DNA of 64,000 bases from Streptomyces sp. NBC_01210. Its GTDB lineage: Bacteria; Actinomycetota; Actinomycetes; Streptomycetales; Streptomycetaceae. The notes beneath the pieces were generated by a model. That model saw only the letters and a program-made list of their open reading frames with translations. It ran no database searches and was not told the origin of the DNA. Positions 26,805 to 35,511 of the stretch are shown piece by piece; the stretch's first letter is position 1; each line of letters begins with the position of its first letter. The DNA is taken from assembly GCF_036010325.1 (NCBI RefSeq), contig NZ_CP108549.1:7626001-7690000 (forward strand), in the 5' to 3' direction. The position numbers were made by a program, and so were the translations under genes.

Positions 26805-27446
26805 TCAGGCCGTAGCGCCCGGACTCCAGCGGTCGAGAACGGCGTACGCCGGGATCCACCGGGCGGTGCAGGCGGCGTACGCGGATGCGGGCAGTCGGGC
26901 GAGGAGCCTCTCCGCTGTCGGTTCATCGGCGCCGTCCAGCAGCCACGGCAGCAGCAGCGGTGCGTCCTGGTCGATGTGCTGGGCATGGACCCGGCTGAAG
27001 TGGCCCCACTGCTCGGCTGTCAGCACCCGTTGGATCAGCGGGAGCGCCGCTTCCTCCTCGTGCGTGAGGTGGCCGGCCAGGCCGCGGGTCAGCGCGTCGG
27101 CAAGCTGGCCCAACCGCAGCGAGCCGGCACCGGGGTCGGTCAGCGCGCCGTCGATGGCCTGGATCACCGGGGTGATGGCGGCATGTTCGGCCTCCATCAC
27201 CTCCAGCAGCGCCAGGTCCTTCGGCCGGCCGGCCAGATTCTGCCGCAGCGAGGGCCACAGTGCGTCGTCCTCGGCCGTGTGGTGGGCATGGAGAGCCTTC
27301 TTGAACAGCGTCCATCCGGCAGCGGTGGCCAGCACCTGCCGCGGGTCACGGTCCGCGGCGGTGGTGACCCGGTCCAGATGAGCCAGTTCCCGGCGCAGGG
27401 CATCATGCATCGCGTACATCACGGTCAGGTCGATGGCGTCGCTCAT
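26805..27446 (-). CDS. Hemerythrin-like (HHE) domain protein
   Basis: 213 residues. A four-helix HHE domain with histidine and acidic iron ligands in the expected order: YAMHDALRREL, LHAHHTAEDDALWP, MEAEHAAI, LAGHLTHEEEAALP, and RVHAQHIDQ. Probably a di-iron oxygen- or NO-responsive protein. First gene of the minus-strand set, divergent from the LysR gene across 241 bases, so the LysR protein is a candidate controller. Confidence 0.85.
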   Translation of the reverse strand: MSDAIDLTVMYAMHDALRRELAHLDRVTTAADRDPRQVLATAAGWTLFKKALHAHHTAEDDALWPSLRQNLAGRPKDLALLEVMEAEHAAITPVIQAIDGALTDPGAGSLRLGQLADALTRGLAGHLTHEEEAALPLIQRVLTAEQWGHFSRVHAQHIDQDAPLLLPWLLDGADEPTAERLLARLPASAYAACTARWIPAYAVLDRWSPGATA

Positions 27447-27687
27447 GGGCAGGTCCAGGACGTTCGGGTGTGCTCACCGACCACAGCGTTGACGTGGCTG
27501 AAGGAGAGACACGCCGATGACAGGACGAAGGCGTTGGCGAGGCACCTCATCCCCTCCGACCGTACGAGTGGGGGTTTTGCACGCGTGACTGCATGCCTCA
27601 AACAATCTTGCGGTTCGCGCGTATGATCAAGGAACACTTGTGCGGGGTTCGATAACCGCAGGGTTATTGACGAAGGGTCGGGGGCCG

Positions 27688-28581
27688 GTGGAGCTGCGCG
27701 ACATCGAGATCTTCCTGGTGCTGGCCGAGGAGCTGCATTTCGGCCGGACCGCACAGCGGCTGCACGTCTCCCAGGCACGCGTCAGCCAGGCCATCAAGAA
27801 GCAGGAGCGGCGCATCGGTGCCGAGCTCTTCACCCGCACCAGCCGCACGGTGCGCCTGACCGAGGTCGGCCGACAGTTCCGCGACGACCTGCAACCGGTC
27901 TACGCGGGCCTGCACGAATCCCTGGAGCGGGCCCAGCTGGCGGCCCGCGGCATCACCGCACAGCTCCGCGTCAGCCTGATGCCCTTCAACGTCGCTGATC
28001 TGCACCCCTACTGGAAGGCGTTCCGCGCGCGGTACCCACACTGGGGACTCCAGATCCGCCAGGCAACCTTCACCGATGTGTTCGGCCAGCTCCGCAGCGG
28101 CGCGATGGACGTCATGGTCGTCTGGCTGCCGGTGGAAGAACCGGACTTCACCGTAGGACCGACCCTGTGCACCGACTCCCGGATCCTCGCCGTGGCCGCC
28201 GACCACCGGCTCGCGGAACGCGACTCGGTGCCACTGGAGCTGCTCGCCGACTTCCCGCACGGCACTGCCCTCGGCCTGCCGGACTACTGGGAGGACAGCT
28301 ACCTGCCCTTCCACACCCCACGAGGCCGTACGATCGAGCGCATCATGTCCGCGGCCTCGGACACCGCCGATGAGCTGATCAGTCACGTCGGCATGGGCGA
28401 GATCATCCACACCTTCCCCGGCCATGTCACCAGGCACTGGGGCATGTCGAACATCCGATGGCTTCCCGTCCCCGACATGGCCACCATGAACTTCGCCCTG
28501 GTCTGGCGGACCGAAGCCGAGAACGACCTCATCCGCGCTCTGGCCGACACGGTGCGAGATCTCGGCGTGTTCCGGTTCTGA
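27688..28581 (+). CDS. LysR-family transcriptional regulator
   Basis: 297 residues from the GTG at 27688, where the family's N-terminus begins (ELRDIEIFLVLAEELHFGRTA). Helix-turn-helix: RLHVSQARVSQAIKKQERRIGAELF. The effector domain follows with RVSLMPFNVADLHPYW and FGQLRSGAMDVMVVWLP. A longer reading from the GTG at 27640 has AAGGA six bases ahead and cannot be excluded; it would add 16 residues. Divergent from the hemerythrin-GNAT-cupin-glycosyltransferase set, which it probably controls. Confidence 0.86.
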   Translation: MELRDIEIFLVLAEELHFGRTAQRLHVSQARVSQAIKKQERRIGAELFTRTSRTVRLTEVGRQFRDDLQPVYAGLHESLERAQLAARGITAQLRVSLMPFNVADLHPYWKAFRARYPHWGLQIRQATFTDVFGQLRSGAMDVMVVWLPVEEPDFTVGPTLCTDSRILAVAADHRLAERDSVPLELLADFPHGTALGLPDYWEDSYLPFHTPRGRTIERIMSAASDTADELISHVGMGEIIHTFPGHVTRHWGMSNIRWLPVPDMATMNFALVWRTEAENDLIRALADTVRDLGVFRF

Positions 28582-28668
28582 CGAGCCGTGCGGCGTGAGG
28601 TGGACGTACCTGCGGGCCGTGCGCACGCGTGCGCCCGTCGACTGCTCCCGTCGGCTGCTCGCGTCGAC

Positions 28669-28980
28669 CGGAAGCCTGTGAGCCTCGCAGCCGACAAGGC
28701 ATACAGCAACAGGCCCTGTCGTAACTACCTGCGACAACGGGGCATTCGGCACACGATCCCAGAGAAGACCGACAGTCGGGCCGCCCGCCTGCGCAAGGAC
28801 TCACGCGGCGGACGGCCACCCGGCTTCAACGAAGTGCGGTACAAGAAACGCAACACCGTCGAACGAGCGATCAACCGGCTCAAGCAGCACCGGGCCGTGG
28901 CTACCCGATACGGCAAACGTTGCTACGTCTTCCTCGGCACCGCGACAGCAGCATCCGTAGTCATCTGGCTCCGAACTTGA
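28669..28980 (+). pseudogene. IS5-family transposase C-terminal remnant
   Basis: Translation gives VSLAADKAYSNRPCRNYLR and RGIRHTIPEKTDSRAARLRK, then FNEVRYKKRNTVERAINRLK and KQHRAVATRYGK, the C-terminal third of IS5-group DDE transposases including the final catalytic Glu (ERAINRLK). The N-terminal two thirds are absent; sequence ahead of 28669 runs back to the LysR stop. The element cannot move by itself. Confidence 0.78.
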
Positions 28981-28986
28981 TTGCCT

Positions 28987-28999
28987 GGACAAGTCCTAG
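28987..28999 (+). repeat. 13-bp direct repeat, left copy
   Basis: GGACAAGTCCTAG occurs here and again at 29396-29408 in the same orientation, enclosing the VOC gene. The left copy directly follows the IS5 remnant and may be that element's terminal end; GGAC-AAGTCC is itself nearly self-complementary. The TAG on the opposite strand is used as the VOC stop codon. Confidence 0.7.
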
Positions 29000-29367
29000 C
29001 CGATGAGGGTCTCCTTCGGGCGGACCACGCAGAACTCGTTCCCCTCCGGATCGGCCAGCACGGTCCACGACTCGTTGCCGCTCTGCCCGACGTCCGCCCG
29101 GTGGGCGCCGAGTGCGAGGATGCGCTCGATCTCGGCCTCCCGGACCTCCGCGGCGCACGTCAGATCGAGGTGCAGGCGGTTCTTGACGACCTTACGGTCC
29201 GTCACCGGCATGAAGCAGATGCCCACCGGCGCGGTCTCGTCCGGCCCGATCACGACCTCCCGCTCCCGCTCGGACAGGATCCGCCAGCCCAACACCTCGG
29301 CCCAGAACCGGGCAAGGGTGGGCAGGTCGTGGGCGTCGATGACGATGTGATGCAGCGAGACAGGCAT
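28996..29367 (-). CDS. VOC-superfamily (glyoxalase-like) protein
   Basis: 123 residues, one vicinal-oxygen-chelate module with paired beta-alpha-beta-beta-beta units. It begins [27 protein letters not shown], typical of Glyoxalase_6 proteins; [21 protein letters not shown] opens the second half, and [13 protein letters not shown] closes it. Candidate metal or ligand residues are the N-terminal His, the HLDL His and the late Glu. Small VOC proteins of this type often bind or inactivate drugs; function unproven. The gene is exactly enclosed by the 13-bp direct repeats, with IS5 debris on one side and a truncated LysR gene on the other. Confidence 0.86.
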   Translation of the reverse strand: MPVSLHHIVIDAHDLPTLARFWAEVLGWRILSEREREVVIGPDETAPVGICFMPVTDRKVVKNRLHLDLTCAAEVREAEIERILALGAHRADVGQSGNESWTVLADPEGNEFCVVRPKETLIG

Positions 29368-29395
29368 GTCCGCCAGTGTGCCCGGTGATCGCCCC

Positions 29396-29408
29396 GGACA
29401 AGTCCTAG
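29396..29408 (+). repeat. 13-bp direct repeat, right copy
   Basis: Second copy of GGACAAGTCCTAG, 409 bases after the first. It lies 15 bases ahead of the GTG where the truncated LysR gene begins. Confidence 0.7.
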
Positions 29409-29423
29409 TTGGAGTTGATCGGC

Positions 29424-29621
29424 GTGAATCTCGATACCGTACGCACCTTCGTAGCCGTTGCGGATGGGGGTCAGTTCCAGCAAGCCGCCACCGACCTGTC
29501 GATCACCCAGCAGGCCGTCTCCAAGCGCATCACAGCTCTGGAGGGGGATCTCGGTGTGCGGCTGTTCACCCGCACCGCTCGGGGGGCCCGGCTCACAATC
29601 GACGGGCAGGCGTTCCAGCCT
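29424..29621 (+). pseudogene. LysR-family regulator, N-terminal fragment
   Basis: [20 protein letters not shown], then [20 protein letters not shown] and [22 protein letters not shown]: a complete LysR helix-turn-helix domain. The family sequence stops after IDGQAFQP and the rest of the frame (to 29795) is unrelated; the effector domain is missing. The sequence beyond 29615 reads instead, on the other strand, as an integrase remnant, so the join is a deletion or insertion scar. Confidence 0.72.
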
Positions 29622-29771
29622 GGCGAAGCCGGTTTCCGGGCACACATCGCCTGGGCTGACGACCTTCCCCGGACCGGGTCGGCGGTGGGTGACGAACACC
29701 GGCCCGCGCGTGCGTCCCTTGAGCAGGCGGGGCAGGAGCCGGGCAGTGCCGGCATCTCAGCAGACCGTCTC
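29613..29771 (-). pseudogene. Tyrosine recombinase (integrase-like) remnant
   Basis: Minus-frame translation gives [20 protein letters not shown], then [13 protein letters not shown] and [11 protein letters not shown] recognise these as part of the site-specific tyrosine recombinases that are frequent in Streptomyces. An in-frame stop lies just before DAGTAR, and the catalytic C-terminal block is missing. It may be the relic of the enzyme that brought foreign DNA here. Confidence 0.5.
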
Positions 29772-30088
29772 CAGCACGAAGCTCGGATACCCTGACAAGA
29801 GCACCACCCGCATCGCCACCGACGCCGGAGCCGCCTGGAAGAGCTACGCACCCGGCGATCACAATCGAGGGTCATTGATGCCTCACTGATGATGCGACGT
29901 TCGCCAATGGCGCTCCGGCACCGCCGTCCTTCAACGCTCGGGGCCGGCAGCAACCGACTCGATGACGCCTTGCCAGGATCTGCGATATCCCTGGCAAAGG
30001 GGCCCACCAACGAGGTTGAGGATCTGCGAGGACGCATCGATCAACGCCGCCGCGTCTCCCGACTCACACAGATGCAGATCGGCGGCAG
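29772..30088. other. 317 bases without recognisable genes
   Basis: Between the integrase relic and the antiporter fragment. Short open frames exist on both strands but none has a family resemblance, a good site or consistent codon use. It is probably scar sequence. Confidence 0.5.
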
Positions 30089-30289
30089 CTCCCGCAACTG
30101 CCCCGCCGGGAAAGCGACAGCGGCCTGGAAGAAGACCCAGACGCCCATCAGCCAGAAGACGTGCCCGCTGCTCCACAGCTGTGCCTCGTGCAGAGTCTTC
30201 TCGGCGGACGTGAAGGCGTACTCCGACGAGCTGATGCGCATCATGCCGATCCATGGGAGGAGCACCATGGTCCAGCGTGGCCGGCCCAT
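30089..30289 (-). pseudogene. N-terminal remnant of an OFA-type oxalate/formate antiporter
   Basis: Minus-frame translation gives [20 protein letters not shown], then [20 protein letters not shown] and [19 protein letters not shown], closing with QLRE. This is the first two transmembrane helices of OFA-family MFS transporters. The frame then loses similarity. The C-terminal part of the same family is at 21420-21626, same strand, in the correct order, so the two may be halves of one gene with its middle lost. Confidence 0.75.
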
Positions 30290-30304
30290 GAAGCCGCGGC
30301 CGCC

Positions 30305-30754
<450 letters not shown>

Positions 30755-31278
30755 CTGCCCCGGCCTCCCGGCCTGATCAGCCCGGGCCCCTCCAACGCCC
30801 GGCATCATCCCCGCCGACATCGCCGCCAAGTCCGGCCGCATCGGACTCGTCTCCAAGTCCGGCACGCTCACGTATCAACTCATGTACGAGCTGCGAGAGA
30901 CAGGCTTCTCGTCCGCGGTCGGCATCGGAGGCGACCCCGTCATCGGCACCAGCCACATCGACTGCCTCGCCGCCTTCGAACAGGACCCGGACACCGAGCT
31001 CATGGTGCTCAGCGGGGAGATCGGAGGTGACGACGAGGAGCGCGCCGCTGCGTACATCGCCGACCACATCACCAAGCCCGTCGTCGGCTGCATCGCGGGC
31101 TTCACCGCTACGGAGGGGTAGGATGATGGGCCATACCGGCGCCATCGTCTCGGGCTCCGGCACCGCGCAGGCCAAGAAACTGGCCCTCGAAGCGGCAGGT
31201 GTACGGCTCGGCTCGACGCCCACCGAGACTGCGAGGCTCGTCCACGACCGGCTCGCGACGTCACGCGACATCACGTGA
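30755..31278 (+). pseudogene. sucD: Succinyl-CoA synthetase alpha subunit (sucD), C-terminal remnant
   Basis: [12 protein letters not shown] in the first frame corresponds to SucD CPGIISPG; a frameshift follows, then in the next frame [20 protein letters not shown] and [40 protein letters not shown] and [11 protein letters not shown] are clear SucD. A second shift at about 31120 leads to MGHTGAIVSGSGTAQAKKLA (active-site histidine GHTGAIV). About 150 N-terminal residues with the CoA-binding domain are absent. Dead gene, next to a dead sucC. Confidence 0.85.
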
Positions 31279-31399
31279 CGTCACCCACAATTGACGCCGC
31301 GTGCGCTGCCACGCCGGCCCACGCTCACTACCGTCCAGTACGAGAGATGAGCCATCGCACCTCCCGCCCCGACTGTGCACCGAGAGCGGAGACCTTCTC

Positions 31400-32941
31400 A
31401 TGGCACCCACCCTCACCCTCAAGCCCGGCACCGCATGGGCCGACGCCTGGCAGCGCTGCCTGGCCGTCGCCCCCGAGTCCTTCCGTGACGACCGCGTACT
31501 GAACCTCTGGGCCGCCCAGTGGCAGGCCGACGGCCGCGCCCTGCCCGCCACCAGCCCGGTCGACGGCAGCCCCATCGCGGGACCGCCGCGCCTGGACGCG
31601 GCAACCGCCCGGCAGGCGGTACGCGCCTCGCTCGACCAGCACCGGGCCTGGCGCCACGTTCCTCTGAGCGAGCGCAGGGCCCGCGTTGCTGCCGCCCTCG
31701 ACTCCCTCACCGAACACCGCGAACTGCTCGCCCTGCTCCTGGTCTGGGAGATCGGCAAGCCGTGGCGGCTCGCCCAGGCCGACGTCGACCGTGCGATCGA
31801 CGGAGTGCGCTGGTACGTCGACGGTGCCGAGTCCATGCTCGAAGGCCGTACGCCTCTTCCGGGCCCGGTCTCCAACATCGCCAGCTGGAACTACCCCATG
31901 TCCGTCCTGGTCCACGCGATGCTCGCGCAGGCCCTGGCCGGGAACGCGGTGATCGCGAAGACCCCGACCGACGGCGGTGTCGCCTGCCTCACCCTGGCCT
32001 CCGTTCTCGCCGCCCGTGAAGGCATCCCGATCACCCTGGTCAGCGGCAGCGGCGGGGAGCTCTCCGAGGCCCTGGTCCGCTCCCCGGAGATCGGCTGCGT
32101 CTCCTTCGTCGGCGGCCGCGACACCGGAGCCCGTATTGCCACCGCCGTGGCCGACCTCGGCAAGCGCCACATCCTGGAACAGGAGGGCCTGAACACCTGG
32201 GGCATCTGGAACCACAGCGACTGGGACGCACTCACCGCGGTGATCCCCAAGCTCTTCGACTACGGCAAGCAGCGGTGCACGGCGTATCCGCGCTTCGTGG
32301 TCCAGCGCGAGCTGTTCGCCGACTTCCTGGCTGCCTACCTGCCCGCCGTACGTTCCATCCGTACGGGCCACCCGCTGGCGGTCGAGCACCCGGACGACTC
32401 TCCGCCCACCCTGGACTTCGGCCCCCTGATCAACGCGGCGAAGGCCAAGGAACTGGGCGACCAGGTCGCCGAGGCGATCGACCGCGGGGCCGTCCCGCTC
32501 CACCGGGGCACCCTGGCGGAAGGCCGTTTCCTGCCCGGCCAGGACACATCCGCGTACCTCCCGCCGGTCACGCTCCTGGGCCCGCCGCCGTCCTCGCCAC
32601 TGCACCACGCGGAACCGTTCGGCCCGGTCGACACGATCGTCCTGGTCGACACGGAGGCGGAGCTGCTCGCCGCGATGAACGCCTCCAACGGCGCGCTGGT
32701 CGCGACGCTGTCGACCGACGACCCGGCGACGTACGAGCGACTGGCCCCGCAGATCCGCGCGTTCAAGGTCGGCCATGGAAAGCCGCGCTCACGCGGTGAC
32801 CGCGACGAGCTGTTCGGCGGCTTCGGGGCGTCCTGGCGGGGCGCCTTCGTCGGCGGCGAGCTCCTCATCCGGGCCGTGACCGACGGCCCGGCGGGAGAGC
32901 GTCTGCCGGGTAACTTCCCCGACTACCACCTGATGGCGTGA
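31400..32941 (+). CDS. Aldehyde dehydrogenase family protein
   Basis: 513 residues from the ATG at 31400 (GGAG 8 bases ahead). NAD(P)-dependent aldehyde oxidation is expected: nucleotide-binding NIASWNYPMSVLVHAML, the glutamate region as HILEQEGLNTWGI, and the catalytic cysteine in KQRCTAYPRFVV. The usual ELGG motif has become EQEGLN, and the glycine-rich loop reads FVGGRDTGARIA rather than FTGS, so it belongs to a divergent branch with unknown substrate. It ends 4 bases from the convergent DUF2254 gene. Its place beside decayed sucCD and an antiporter suggests a former organic-acid locus. Confidence 0.85.
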   Translation: MAPTLTLKPGTAWADAWQRCLAVAPESFRDDRVLNLWAAQWQADGRALPATSPVDGSPIAGPPRLDAATARQAVRASLDQHRAWRHVPLSERRARVAAALDSLTEHRELLALLLVWEIGKPWRLAQADVDRAIDGVRWYVDGAESMLEGRTPLPGPVSNIASWNYPMSVLVHAMLAQALAGNAVIAKTPTDGGVACLTLASVLAAREGIPITLVSGSGGELSEALVRSPEIGCVSFVGGRDTGARIATAVADLGKRHILEQEGLNTWGIWNHSDWDALTAVIPKLFDYGKQRCTAYPRFVVQRELFADFLAAYLPAVRSIRTGHPLAVEHPDDSPPTLDFGPLINAAKAKELGDQVAEAIDRGAVPLHRGTLAEGRFLPGQDTSAYLPPVTLLGPPPSSPLHHAEPFGPVDTIVLVDTEAELLAAMNASNGALVATLSTDDPATYERLAPQIRAFKVGHGKPRSRGDRDELFGGFGASWRGAFVGGELLIRAVTDGPAGERLPGNFPDYHLMA

Positions 32942-32945
32942 CCGC

Positions 32946-34250
32946 CTAGCCGATGCCCTGGCGGTCGGGCTCCAGCGCGAACGCGCGCTCGGCCGCCTCG
33001 GGCACCGTGCGCTCCACGGCCTGAGCCAGGAGCGTGCGGTGCCTGAGCAGCGGCTCTCTCCGCTCCTCGGGCGTGAGCAGCAGGAGATCGTCGATCCCGG
33101 CCACCAGCCGCCGGGTCACCTGCGGTTGCCCCGGCGCGTACAGCCGTACCTCCGTCAGCCCCAGGTCCACCAGATCGGTCCACCCGGGCACGTCCTGCAC
33201 CAGACGCACCTCGCCCTGCCGGTCCCGGTACTGCACCACTCCGAGAGGCATCCTCACCACCGCAGCCAGAAACTGCACGATCCGGTCCAGACACTGCACA
33301 GCGGTTGTCGGATCGTTCACGGCGGGCGACAGCGCGCGCAGCGCGATGTCCGACAGCTGCCGCAGCCCGAACCCGAGATCCTGGTGAAAGGAGCGTTCCA
33401 CCCCCACCGACACCGTGTAACGCAAGGCCCGCCGCGACGGCCAACCCTCCCCGTGCACCGCCAGCACCGGCATCCCGGGCACCACGTAGTCCCCGATCCG
33501 CGGAATCAGCCGCAGCACGACGCCTTGACGCCTGGCCACCCGTACCAACCGCACGACGTTGACATCGCGCAGCACACCGGCCCGCCCGTGATGCGCGACC
33601 CACGCCGTCTCGGCAGGGAGCGGCGCCGGCTCCTGGCCACCGGCCGGCTGCCTGCCGAGCATCTGGAAGGACTCCCGGGCGATGTGGTCGACGACCGGCC
33701 CGACCTGCATCAGCCGCAGCATGGCGCTCACGTAGACGATGAAGAGCAGCAGACTCAGCCCGACCAACACCATGGTCAGCAGACTCTGCACCAGCGGCAC
33801 CGAGGTGACCTGCTTGGGATCGGTCTCGCTCTCGTACGAGGTCAGCACCAGCAGCGAGAAGAGAAAGGTCGCCAGGAACACCGTCAGCGTCAGCTTGCTG
33901 ATCCGGCTCCTGACAAAGATCCGCACCACCCGCGGGGTGAGCTGGCCACTCGCCATCTGGACGGCGACCAGCGAGATGCTGAAGACGACACCGATGAAGG
34001 TCATCATCGCGGCGCTGACCGTCGTCACGATGGTCTTGGTGTCGTTGGCGATCGCGATGAGATCGCTGATCGCTTTGTACGCCTGCTCACGCTGCAGATA
34101 CGCGATGATCTCCGTATCCAGCGCGGAGGCTCCCCACCACAGTGCGAAGGCGCACAGCAGCCCGGCGGACGGCGCGAACCAGAAGGTGTCCCGCAGATGC
34201 TCGCGCAGCAGCGAGAGCGCGCGGGGCGGTCGATAACGGCGATCACTCAC
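32946..34250 (-). CDS. DUF2254 membrane protein
   Basis: 434 residues from the GTG at 34250, where the family N-terminus begins (DRRYRPPRALSLLREHLRDT). Four predicted transmembrane helices: WFAPSAGLLCAFALWWGAS, the TIVTTVSAAMMTFIGVVFSISL segment split about 100 residues in, LTLTVFLATFLFSLLVL and LLTMVLVGLSLLLFIVYVS. A large soluble C-terminal domain follows, including SFHQDLGFGLRQLSDIALRA and SPAVNDPTTAVQCLDRI, the family's most conserved block. Function of DUF2254 proteins is not established. Convergent with the aldehyde dehydrogenase gene. Confidence 0.88.
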   Translation of the reverse strand: MSDRRYRPPRALSLLREHLRDTFWFAPSAGLLCAFALWWGASALDTEIIAYLQREQAYKAISDLIAIANDTKTIVTTVSAAMMTFIGVVFSISLVAVQMASGQLTPRVVRIFVRSRISKLTLTVFLATFLFSLLVLTSYESETDPKQVTSVPLVQSLLTMVLVGLSLLLFIVYVSAMLRLMQVGPVVDHIARESFQMLGRQPAGGQEPAPLPAETAWVAHHGRAGVLRDVNVVRLVRVARRQGVVLRLIPRIGDYVVPGMPVLAVHGEGWPSRRALRYTVSVGVERSFHQDLGFGLRQLSDIALRALSPAVNDPTTAVQCLDRIVQFLAAVVRMPLGVVQYRDRQGEVRLVQDVPGWTDLVDLGLTEVRLYAPGQPQVTRRLVAGIDDLLLLTPEERREPLLRHRTLLAQAVERTVPEAAERAFALEPDRQGIG

Positions 34251-34443
34251 GCACGCGAAGGTATGTCCTGCACTGTGCGTATGTGTGCCGCAACAGACCG
34301 TGAGCGGAGCGCCGAGTGGTCGTCGAGATCGTCGCGAACGAGTGAGCGGCACCCCACTGACCACCGGATATACAGGTGAGAGGCACCTCGAAGCCCTGGT
34401 ATTGTTGTCCATGTCGCCGCGGGAAACCGGGGCCGACCACCTA

Positions 34444-34528
34444 GTCCGGGTGGCGGAATGGCAGACGCGCTAGCTTGAGGTGCTAGTGCCCTTTATCGGG
34501 CGTGGGGGTTCAAGTCCCCCCTCGGACA
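34444..34528 (+). tRNA. tRNA-Leu(GAG)
   Basis: Acceptor stem GTCCGGG pairs with CTCGGAC; the anticodon stem CTAGC/GCTAG encloses the loop TTGAGGT with anticodon GAG; a long class II variable arm and T-arm GGGGGTTCAAGTCCCCC are present. 85 bases; CCA is not encoded (ACT follows). Its 3' end forms part of a 30-bp direct repeat, which marks it as an integration target. Confidence 0.95.
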
Positions 34529-34547
34529 CTTGCTATAACGATACGGA
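34518..34547. repeat. Putative attachment-site repeat, tRNA copy
   Basis: Thirty identical bases (from CCCCTCGGACACTTGCTATA onward) are found here and at 41014-41043. The first 11 are the tRNA-Leu 3' end; the rest overlap the stop codon of a recombinase gene. Beyond the perfect core, similarity continues for about 120 bases (to about 34665 and 41154) through the 3' end of the recombinase gene. Confidence 0.8.
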
Positions 34548-35355
34548 TGCGAGGGCCTCGACCTTTACGGTCGCGGTCCTCGTGGCGTTTTCGTAGGTGA
34601 TGGTGATGCCCAGGGCTTCGTAGAGGGGGCCTTTCGTGTCGGCGTCGGCGGCGTGGATGTGCTGTGCGATGTCTCCAAGTCTCTCCGCCATCGCCCGGAT
34701 CTGGTCGGCAGTGACCGGTTGCTGCGTCTTGCGGGTGACGGCGGGCAGCGTGTCGAGCTTCTTCTGTGCGGCTTCCTTGTCTCGTTGTGCCTCGTTGATC
34801 AATTGGGTGACGACGGTGGGGCCCGGCGTCAGCAATGCGGTAGCCGTAAGGCGGTCGCCCGCCGAGGTAGCGGCCCTGGAGCTTGGCCTGGGAGCTCATC
34901 GCGGTCCGCACCCGGATCTTGATGCGGTTGCGTTCTCCTTTGCTCATGCCGCCGAAGACGGACATGACGAGGTCGTGGGCCTCGTTGTCCGGGTCGATCG
35001 GCCCGCCGACCTCTGGGACCCACAGAGGGATGCGGAAGTGGACGAAGACGGGGAAGGTGTTGCCGAACTGGTTGCCGTAGAAGGTGCGCTGCGGCTCGCC
35101 GATCACGACGGCGTCGAACCCGCGGTCGGGGTTGCGCAGTGCTGCGAGGAGTTCGTTGGCGCGGGGGCGGCGCTGCCAGGGCAGGGAGCGGCTGTGGCCG
35201 ATGTCGAAGCATTCGGTGACGATCTGGCCTCCGGCGGGCTCGATCAGGGCTTGGGCGCGGGTCAGTTGCCAGTTCCGCGAGGCTTCGGGAACTTGAAGGT
35301 CCTCGGTGGAGCAGCGTCCGGCGACCGCGAAGCGGATCACGCGATCGGGGCCCAT
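34533..35355 (-). pseudogene. Serine site-specific recombinase, decayed
   Basis: The N-terminal resolvase domain is readable: AVAGRCSTEDLQVPEASRNW (catalytic Ser in CSTED), QRTFYGNQFGNTFPVFVHF, NEAHDLVMSVFGGMSKGERN and RIKIRVRTAM. The recombinase domain starts GRYLGGRPPYGYRIADAGPH and is then cut short by a large deletion and frame change. The C-terminal end is in another frame (QLINEAQRDKEAAQKKLDTL, YEALGITITYENATRTATV) and stops inside the attachment repeat. Several hundred residues are missing, so it is inactive. Confidence 0.85.
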
Positions 35356-35511
35356 GGTGGGAGCCGGTCCTGTGCTGGGAAGACGAGGAGATCTGGCCGT
35401 ACCGCCTGCACCTGCTGGCGGAGGCCAGCGTGTCACGCGGCGTCGACGTTACCTCGGCGGCAACTGTGGGCACTTGCGATCACGGGGGCAGCCGACGAGG
35501 AGGGTCCAGTC

